From VRUE01 sp040508545 (GTDB lineage: Bacteria; Actinomycetota; Thermoleophilia; Solirubrobacterales; 70-9), in assembly GCA_040508545.1 (NCBI GenBank), contig JBEVMR010000122.1, positions 1 through 11,038 on the forward strand: a stretch of DNA of 11,038 nucleotides, written 5' to 3'. The notes beneath the pieces are model-generated. The model saw nothing but the letters and a program-made list of their open reading frames with translations. It was not told where the DNA came from and made no database searches. Positions 6,239-11,038 of this stretch are shown here, piece after piece; within the stretch, counting starts at the first letter, position 1; the number at the start of each line of letters is the position of its first letter. A program made the position numbers and the translations under genes.

Positions 6239-9063
6239 ACAGCAGGCGGGCAGCCCTGGCGCTTGCGATCGCAGTGCTGGGCACGCTGTGGGCGCCGGGC
6301 GCCGCGATGGGCGCCTTCGGCATAGACGACGCCGGCATCCGCTTCGCGGGCGCTGGGGGCGAAGCGGCGATGGGCGCGGGCTCCCACCCCTTCGAGACGA
6401 CGGTCGAGCTAAAGATGAACAGCGTCGTCACGGGCCCGACCAAGCTGCCCGACGGCGCGGTCGAGGACCTGACCATCGAGCTGCCCCCGGGCTTTGCCGG
6501 CAATCCCCAGGCGGTGCCGCGCTGCTCTAACGCCGCCTTCATCGACATATTCAACGGGTTGCCGCTCTGCCCCAACTCGACTGCGCTCGGAGTAGGCGCC
6601 ATACAGATCGACTTCAGCCCGCTCCCGGCAGACCTCGATCCCTGGCTGCACGTCCCCATATACAACCTTGCTCCGCCCCCCGGCAAGGCGGCAAAGCTGG
6701 GCTTCGTGGTGTTGAACGTGCCGGTCACCGTCGACGTCGGGGTCAGCTCCAACCCCCCCTACAACGTCGTCGCCTACACCACCAACATCCCCCAGTTTGC
6801 CCACTTCTTCGGCTCCGAGGTGGCCTTCTGGGGCAATCCCGTCGACCCGGCGCACGACCCTTATCGTGGCGCCTGCGTGGATGTATTCGCCGTCAGCTTG
6901 GCGCCGGGGGAGCCCGTCTCGACGGGGCTCTGCCCGGTCGAGACGGAGCCCAAGGCATTCATCACCTTGCCGCGCAGCTGCACCGGGCCGCTCGAGATGA
7001 GATTCGACGCCCAGGCTTGGAACAGCGGTGAGACCGACTCTTTCACCTCCACCACCGCTCCGCTGGAGACGATCGGCTGCGGCAAATTGGACTACGGCCC
7101 GCGCATCTCCTCACGGCCGACCACGGCCTCGGCGGAGACCGGTTCGGGCCTCGAATTCGAGGCCGACTTCGAAGAAGAAGGTCTTTCCAACCCCAACGGC
7201 CTCGCCGCCTCGGACACCAAGAAAGCCGTAATCAGCCTGCCCGAGGGGGTGACGGTGAACCCCTCGGTGGGCGAGGGCCTGGGCGCCTGTGCGCCGGCCG
7301 ATCTGGCGCGGGAGACGGCCACCTCCAAGCCCGGTGAGGGCTGCCCCAACGCGTCGAAGATCGGTACCCTGCACGTCGTCTCGCCGCTGGTCGAGGAGGG
7401 GATCGACGGGGCGATCTTCCTGGCCCGCCAAGACGATCCGGCGACCACGGCAAAAGGGGCTGAGAACCCCTTCGACAGCCTGATCGCGCTCTACTTCGTG
7501 CTGCAGAATCGCGATCTCGGGTTGAGCGTCAAGCTGCCGGTCAAGGTCGAACCCGACCCGGTGAGCGGGCAGCTGGTGACGACGCTCGACGATGCTCCTC
7601 AGTTCCCTCTGACCTACTTCAGGGCCAACCTGCGCACCGGGGCGCGGGCGGCACTCGTCACGCCGGGAGCCTGCGGCACCTACGCCACCGAGGCCAAGCT
7701 CTACCCCTGGGCCAATCCCACCCGGCCCTTCACCACGAGCGCCTCCTTTGAGGTCACTTCGGGCGTCGGCGGCGGCCCCTGCCCCGCGGCCGGCGTTCCG
7801 CCGTTCAAGCCCCGCTTTGAGGCCGGATCGATCAACAACGACGCTGGTAGCTTCTCCCCCTTCAGCATGGGCCTGCTGAGGGCGGACGGAGAACAGGACA
7901 TGACCAAGTTCTCCTCGATCCTGCCCCCGGGCCAGCTCGGCTCCCTGGCCGGCGTCGGCAAATGCCCAGACGCGGCAGTCGACATCGCCAAGTCGAAGAC
8001 GGGCAGGCAAGAGATCGCCTCGCCAAGCTGCCCTGCCAGCTCCCAGATCGGCAGGACCGTCGCCGGAGCGGGCGTGGGGGAGGCGCTCACCTACGTAGGC
8101 GGCCAGATCTACCTGGCTGGCCCCTATCAAGGCGCGCCGCTGAGCGTGATCGCGATAACCCCAGCCGTTGCAGGCCCCTTCGACGCTGGCACGGTAGCCG
8201 TCAGGCTCGGCCTCGACCTGAACCCCAAGACCGCGCAAGTCGAAGTTGACGGAGCGGCGTCGGACCCAATCCCCCACATCCTCAAGGGGATCGTCTTGAA
8301 GCTGCGGGACCTCCAGGTCTACGTCGATCGCCCCAACTTCACCCTCAACCCGACCAGCTGCGACGAATCGAGCGTCAAAGCGACGCTCTTCGGAAGCTAC
8401 CTCGACGTCTTCAACCCAGCCGATGACGTCCCGGTCGATCTTGCAACCCGCTACCAGGCTGCAAACTGCGCGAGCCTCGGCTTCAAGCCCAAGCTCGACT
8501 TCAAGCTCAAGGGCGGCACCAAGCGAGGTGGCCACCCGGGCCTGACCGCGACCTACACGCCCAGAAAAGGCGATGCCAACGTCAAAGGCCTTGTCGTCCG
8601 CCTGCCGCGCTCGGCCTTCCTCGACCAGGGCCACATCCGCACGATCTGCACCCGTGTTCAGTTCGCCGCAGACGCCTGCCCCAAAGGGGCGCAGTATGGG
8701 TTCATCAAGGCCTTCACGCCATTGCTCGACGAGCCACTTGCAGGCCCCGTCTACCTCAGATCCTCGAGCCACAAGCTCCCCGACCTCGTCTTCGACCTGC
8801 ACGGACTCGTCGACGTAGAGGTGGCAACCAGGATCGACTCTTTCAAGGGCGGGATCAGGGCCAAAGTCGAATCTGCCCCGGATGCCCCCCTCTCCAAAGT
8901 CGTCCTGCAGATGCAGGGCGCCAAGAAGGGCCTGATCGTCAACAGCAGAAACCTCTGCGGGACCACCGCGAGGGCCGACGTGCAGATCAGCGCTCACAAC
9001 GGCAAGGAGCACAGCGTCAAGCCGGTTATGCGGGCTGTTGGGTGCGGGAAGGGGGAGCGGTAG
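6235..9063 (+). CDS. Exported protein with four LPPG / CP-x-x-S-x-x-G modules
   Basis: This 942-residue protein starts with a signal peptide (about 1-26, probable cleavage after AMG). I do not recognise a named domain, but one module recurs about four times. It has a hydrophobic strand ending in LPPG or a variant, then a Cys, then 15-30 residues later CP followed by a small residue and G. A region like PLL-x-x-P-(x)-G-x-(V/I)-(Y/F)-L ends the module. The LP anchors lie at residues 83, 335, 563 and 790. The third and fourth copies carry the clearest ends (GGQIYLAG, AGPVYLRSS). The paired cysteines suggest one disulfide per module, and the repeated strands suggest a row of beta-sandwiches. The start is fixed by the ATGA overlap with the upstream gene, pointing to joint production with the propeller protein. 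No enzyme motif is visible; a surface binding or structural role is inferred. A long reverse-strand frame through it is a GC-driven shadow. Confidence 0.88.
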   Translation: MNSRRAALALAIAVLGTLWAPGAAMGAFGIDDAGIRFAGAGGEAAMGAGSHPFETTVELKMNSVVTGPTKLPDGAVEDLTIELPPGFAGNPQAVPRCSNAAFIDIFNGLPLCPNSTALGVGAIQIDFSPLPADLDPWLHVPIYNLAPPPGKAAKLGFVVLNVPVTVDVGVSSNPPYNVVAYTTNIPQFAHFFGSEVAFWGNPVDPAHDPYRGACVDVFAVSLAPGEPVSTGLCPVETEPKAFITLPRSCTGPLEMRFDAQAWNSGETDSFTSTTAPLETIGCGKLDYGPRISSRPTTASAETGSGLEFEADFEEEGLSNPNGLAASDTKKAVISLPEGVTVNPSVGEGLGACAPADLARETATSKPGEGCPNASKIGTLHVVSPLVEEGIDGAIFLARQDDPATTAKGAENPFDSLIALYFVLQNRDLGLSVKLPVKVEPDPVSGQLVTTLDDAPQFPLTYFRANLRTGARAALVTPGACGTYATEAKLYPWANPTRPFTTSASFEVTSGVGGGPCPAAGVPPFKPRFEAGSINNDAGSFSPFSMGLLRADGEQDMTKFSSILPPGQLGSLAGVGKCPDAAVDIAKSKTGRQEIASPSCPASSQIGRTVAGAGVGEALTYVGGQIYLAGPYQGAPLSVIAITPAVAGPFDAGTVAVRLGLDLNPKTAQVEVDGAASDPIPHILKGIVLKLRDLQVYVDRPNFTLNPTSCDESSVKATLFGSYLDVFNPADDVPVDLATRYQAANCASLGFKPKLDFKLKGGTKRGGHPGLTATYTPRKGDANVKGLVVRLPRSAFLDQGHIRTICTRVQFAADACPKGAQYGFIKAFTPLLDEPLAGPVYLRSSSHKLPDLVFDLHGLVDVEVATRIDSFKGGIRAKVESAPDAPLSKVVLQMQGAKKGLIVNSRNLCGTTARADVQISAHNGKEHSVKPVMRAVGCGKGER

Positions 9064-9066
9064 GCA

Positions 9067-9084
9067 CTCCGGCGTTGACCGGGG
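9067..9084 (+). terminator. Weak hairpin after the module-protein gene
   Basis: CTCCGG (9067-9072) can pair with CCGGGG (9079-9084) with one G-T wobble around a 6-nt loop, four bases after the stop, and CGTATTTA follows. It overlaps the -35 box of the regulator promoter. Termination here is possible but poorly supported. Confidence 0.3.
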
Positions 9085-9103
9085 CGTATTTAAGAACTAC
9101 CCT
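9075..9103 (+). promoter_or_regulatory. Probable promoter of the TetR-family gene
   Basis: TTGACC (9075-9080), a 17-bp spacer and TACCCT (9098-9103) fit the actinobacterial housekeeping pattern TTGAC-17-TAnnnT. Transcription would begin near 9110, about 25 nt ahead of the ATG at 9135. Confidence 0.55.
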
Positions 9104-9111
9104 GTACGTGT

Positions 9112-9127
9112 AACGGCATAGACCGTT
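9112..9127 (+). promoter_or_regulatory. Possible operator (inverted repeat) upstream of the TetR-family gene
   Basis: AACGG (9112-9116) and CCGTT (9123-9127) form a perfect inverted repeat with a 6-bp spacer, just downstream of the predicted -10 and 7 bp before the start codon. TetR-family repressors commonly bind such sites next to their own gene. The arms are short, so chance is a real alternative. I did not find the same repeat in front of the collagen-like genes. Confidence 0.35.
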
Positions 9128-9134
9128 CGCGTCC

Positions 9135-9875
9135 ATGGCCAAAGCACGAGCCCGAGCCAAGTCCGCAGCCCCTCGCCGCCTTCCCCGCGGCCGTCACGCG
9201 CTCGCGCCCGATGAGGTGCTGCGCGACCAGCGCGAGCGCCTCCTGGCCGCCGTCCCCGGCGTCGTCGCCGAGCGCGGCTACGAAGCGATGTCGGTTGCCG
9301 ACATCGTCAAGGCCGCGGCCGTCTCTCGTAACGCCTTCTACAAGAACTTCGGCGACAAGCAGGAGTGCTTCGCGACTGCCCACGACCTCGGCCACGAGCG
9401 GCTCTTCGAGGTGCTGGTGCAGCCCTGTGAGGATGCGGCGACGATCGAAGAGCGGGTCGAGCACTCGCTGGTCGCCGGGCTCGATGCGCTTGCCGCAGGG
9501 CCCGACGTGGCGCGCCTCCTCTTCGTCGAGGCGCCCTCGGCGGGGGAGGAGATCGCCCTCCGCTACCACGAGTGGCTGCAGCGCTACGGCACCCTGTTGC
9601 GTTCCGTTGCTCCGGAGATGCCCCCAGAGGCGCAACCTGCACCTGAGGTCGAGGGTGTGATCGTCGGCGGTATTGCCTCTCGGGTTGCCAGCGAGGTGCT
9701 CAACGGCAATACCGCGAAGCTGCCGGATCTCGCCGCGCCCCTGGTCGAGTACGTCCTCGCCTTCTTCCGCCTCGGTGAGCCCGGCCCCAAAGAGGGCAAG
9801 CTCGTCGCCTTCGAGCGTGAGCAACCGGCGGCGCAAGAGCCCGCCGAGGCACAGCGCAAGCAAGCCAGCGCCTAG
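9135..9875 (+). CDS. TetR-family transcriptional regulator
   Basis: This 246-residue DNA-binding regulator is expected to act as a dimer, usually as a repressor released by a small ligand. A basic N-terminal arm (1-20, rich in Arg, Lys and Ala) precedes the TetR helix-turn-helix at about 33-80. That domain carries the hallmark sequence AERGYEAMSVADIVKAAAVS followed by NAFYKNFGDKQECF. The all-helical C-terminal part (about 90-220) is the ligand and dimer domain and is too divergent to name a ligand. The tail after about 222 is polar and probably disordered. No clear ribosome binding site precedes the ATG, so translation may depend on a short leader. It has its own promoter after the surface-protein operon and lies ahead of the second collagen-like gene, so control of these surface genes is a reasonable guess, not shown. 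Confidence 0.93.
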   Translation: MAKARARAKSAAPRRLPRGRHALAPDEVLRDQRERLLAAVPGVVAERGYEAMSVADIVKAAAVSRNAFYKNFGDKQECFATAHDLGHERLFEVLVQPCEDAATIEERVEHSLVAGLDALAAGPDVARLLFVEAPSAGEEIALRYHEWLQRYGTLLRSVAPEMPPEAQPAPEVEGVIVGGIASRVASEVLNGNTAKLPDLAAPLVEYVLAFFRLGEPGPKEGKLVAFEREQPAAQEPAEAQRKQASA

Positions 9876-9877
9876 CC

Positions 9878-9901
9878 GCCCGGGACCCGCCCGTACCGGG
9901 C
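9878..9901 (+). terminator. Possible weak terminator after the TetR-family gene
   Basis: GCCCGG (9878-9883) can pair with CCGGGC (9896-9901) around a 12-nt C-rich loop, two bases after the stop. There is no T tract, so termination is uncertain. Confidence 0.3.
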
Positions 9902-9920
9902 TCGAACGCCTGTTTATCTA

Positions 9921-9951
9921 GGAACTTTCGAGGTTTCACAATCGAAGTTCC
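9921..9951 (+). repeat. Inverted repeat at the upstream end of collagen-like leader 2
   Basis: GGAACTTTCGA (9921-9931) pairs with TCGAAGTTCC (9942-9951) apart from one bulged T. Its arms differ completely from the inverted repeat at 970-1001 but it occupies the same place, immediately upstream of ATAAGTCCCTGCAAAT. It may terminate the regulator transcript or be the first stem of the leader element. Confidence 0.55.
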
Positions 9952-9955
9952 CTCA

Positions 9956-10083
9956 ATAAGTCCCTGCAAATCAAGCATGACCTTTAGCAATACCATGTGC
10001 GTATCTTGACAACATCGAACCAGCGTGTTTACATGCTGGCACGTCTTTCGTTGGGAACGAAGGCGGTATAGCCAGGGAAGTAC
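9956..10083 (+). promoter_or_regulatory. Leader element 2 (conserved with the leader at 1014-1150)
   Basis: The shared blocks appear in the same order as in leader 1. They are ATAAGTCCCTGCAAAT (9956-9971), GTGCGTATCTTGACAA (9997-10012), GTGTTTA (10025-10031), CGTCTTT (10042-10048), TGGGAAC (10052-10058) and GTATAGCCAG (10066-10075). CCAGC (10020-10024) pairs with GCTGG (10035-10039) around GTGTTTACAT. TTCGTT (10047-10052) pairs with AACGAA (10056-10061) around GGG. Both stems have counterparts in leader 1 with different bases. The 8-bp stem at 1012-1045 has no clear partner here. Confidence 0.5.
10006..10034 (+). promoter_or_regulatory. Probable promoter of the second collagen-like gene
   Basis: TTGACA (10006-10011), a 17-bp spacer and TTACAT (10029-10034) with an extended -10 TG (10026-10027) match the promoter of the first collagen-like gene in spacing and flanks. 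Transcription would start near 10041, giving a leader of about 80 nt. Confidence 0.6.
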
Positions 10084-10102
10084 CAAACGCAGGGACAGGG
10101 AC

Positions 10103-10110
10103 AAGGAGGA
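10103..10110 (+). promoter_or_regulatory. Strong ribosome binding site deciding the ATG at 10121
   Basis: AAGGAGGA lies 10 nt before the ATG at 10121. The open frame extends upstream to 10025, but that part overlaps the promoter and leader and has no such site, so 10121 is the start. Confidence 0.85.
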
Positions 10111-10120
10111 AGAGATTTCA

Positions 10121-11002
10121 ATGCTCTCGCCACTACGCAACCGCTTCGGCATCCCGGGTGTGATCTCGGTGATCGCCCTCGTCTTCGCGATGTTCGGCGG
10201 CGCTTACGCCGCAACGAACCCAGGTGGGGGCTCCTCAACGGCCACCAGCTCGGCCAAAGGTAAACCGGGACCGCGCGGCAAACCGGGCAAACCGGGTCCT
10301 GCCGGCCCACAGGGCCCAGCCGGCCCCGCAGGCCCGGCGGGCGCTAAGGGCGACACCGGCGCTGCCGGTGCCAACGGCAGCAACGGGACTAACGGCAAAA
10401 GCGCCGAAACGGTCCCCTTCGCCGGCTCCAAAACCATCGGCAGCGTGACCTGCTCCGAAGGTGGCACCGAAGTCAAATCGGCCAGCTCCACGGTCCTCGT
10501 CTGCAATGGCAAAAAAGGCACCAACGGAACCAACGGCACGACCGGCTTCACCGAAGTACTGCCTCCGGGCAAAACCGAGACCGGCACCTGGGTCGTTGGC
10601 AGTGGGCCCCTGGGCCAGCGACGCATACCGATTCCCTTCGCCATTCCTCTCTCCGCACCACTGGTGAACGCCGAAGAATGCGGGCTGAGCACGAACCCCG
10701 AATGCAAGGCGCACTGGATCAGCGAAGACGGCAAAGAATTCCTCGGAGTCTTCGGGGAAGAAGAAGTCGCGGCCTCAGCGGCCTGCGACGGCACCCCTGC
10801 GGCGCCGACCGCGGACCCTGGTCACCTCTGCATCTACACCGGCGCCGAACAGAGCGTTGAACACACTTATAACGGGCTGATCTTGCAAGTCACTGGAACC
10901 GAAGCATCGGGCGCATCGACCTCCGGCGCCATCACGACGTTTGTCGCTGAAAACTCACTCGCTTTCGCCTACGGCAGCTGGGCGGTGACCGCCGAAGAAT
11001 AG
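10121..11002 (+). CDS. Collagen-like exported/surface protein (copy 2)
   Basis: This 293-residue paralogue of the first collagen-like protein differs from it at only two of the first 31 residues. Residues 11-31 are the hydrophobic signal or anchor segment ending in GGAYA. Sixteen Gly-X-Y triplets follow (glycines 47 to 92). The C-terminal domain has cysteines at 111, 128, 187, 195, 222 and 237, including the shared VCNG motif (127-130), LPPGKTETG and LCIYTG. A second short Gly-X-Y run (glycines 130 to 142; GTN triplets) follows VCNG and is absent from copy 1, as are the two cysteines at 187 and 195. It has its own promoter and leader and lies 245 nt after the TetR-family gene. Its role is unknown; a surface stalk or adhesive protein is inferred. 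Confidence 0.9.
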   Translation: MLSPLRNRFGIPGVISVIALVFAMFGGAYAATNPGGGSSTATSSAKGKPGPRGKPGKPGPAGPQGPAGPAGPAGAKGDTGAAGANGSNGTNGKSAETVPFAGSKTIGSVTCSEGGTEVKSASSTVLVCNGKKGTNGTNGTTGFTEVLPPGKTETGTWVVGSGPLGQRRIPIPFAIPLSAPLVNAEECGLSTNPECKAHWISEDGKEFLGVFGEEEVAASAACDGTPAAPTADPGHLCIYTGAEQSVEHTYNGLILQVTGTEASGASTSGAITTFVAENSLAFAYGSWAVTAEE

Positions 11003-11017
11003 TCACGCTGCCGTGAC
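11002..11017 (+). terminator. Small hairpin overlapping the stop codon of copy 2
   Basis: GTCACG (11002-11007) pairs with CGTGAC (11012-11017) around CTGC, beginning at the last base of the stop codon. The following sequence is C-rich with no T tract. It could help stop transcription or protect the 3' end; the window ends soon after. Confidence 0.35.
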
Positions 11018-11038
11018 ACCCCCCACCCCGGCGGCGCA

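Noticed and set aside
7111..9012. Long open frame on the - strand (633 codons)
   Set aside because: It lies entirely antisense to the module protein, which has a signal peptide and repeated motifs; the reverse product is a low-information Arg/Gly/Val/Asp-rich sequence.
10041..10110. tRNA-like segment (GGTATAGCCAG resembles a D arm)
   Set aside because: No acceptor stem, anticodon arm or T arm can be placed around it.
10025..10120. N-terminal extension of collagen-like copy 2 from an upstream ATG
   Set aside because: This part overlaps the promoter and leader, has no ribosome binding site, and the aligned start of copy 1 corresponds to 10121.

Overview
The window looks like chromosomal DNA of a high-GC actinobacterium, most likely of the Thermoleophilia / Solirubrobacterales type. 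This is an inference, not a database result. It rests on GC-rich codon use, on collagen-like exported proteins that open with an RFG-x-PG-(hydrophobic)-GGAYA segment, on a giant secreted protein carrying an LPDCRAYE-x-VSP motif, and on a partner protein built from LPPG/CP-x-x-S-x-x-G modules. All genes I can support lie on the + strand.

Layout. At 7-867 is a complete HtpX-like membrane zinc protease, closed by a strong hairpin terminator (899-925). Bases 926-1234 form a long leader and promoter region. From 1235 to 9063 runs a probable three-gene operon: a collagen-like exported protein (1235-2101), a 1363-residue exported protein with NHL repeats, two FN3-like segments, a TolB/PD40-like propeller region and a strongly basic tail (2147-6238), and a 942-residue exported protein with four copies of a cysteine-containing module (6235-9063, overlapping its predecessor by ATGA). 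A TetR-family regulator with its own promoter and a small inverted repeat follows (9135-9875). Last is a second collagen-like gene (10121-11002), preceded by a leader that resembles the one in front of the first collagen-like gene.

How the parts may work together. The operon encodes three proteins with signal peptides and no enzymatic motifs. They combine a collagen-like stalk, beta-propeller and FN3-like interaction domains, and Cys-paired repeat modules, which suggests a cell-surface or extracellular assembly. TetR is the only local candidate regulator. The two collagen-like genes share a near-identical export segment, even at synonymous sites, and a common promoter/leader with conserved blocks at fixed spacing. 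Both suggest a multi-copy family that is co-regulated and exchanges modules.

The most interesting signal is in those two leaders (about 970-1150 and 9921-10083). Conserved sequence blocks alternate with inverted repeats whose arms differ in sequence but keep their pairing. I could not assign the element to a known riboswitch or regulatory RNA class. A plain TTGACA promoter inside it is a competing or overlapping explanation.
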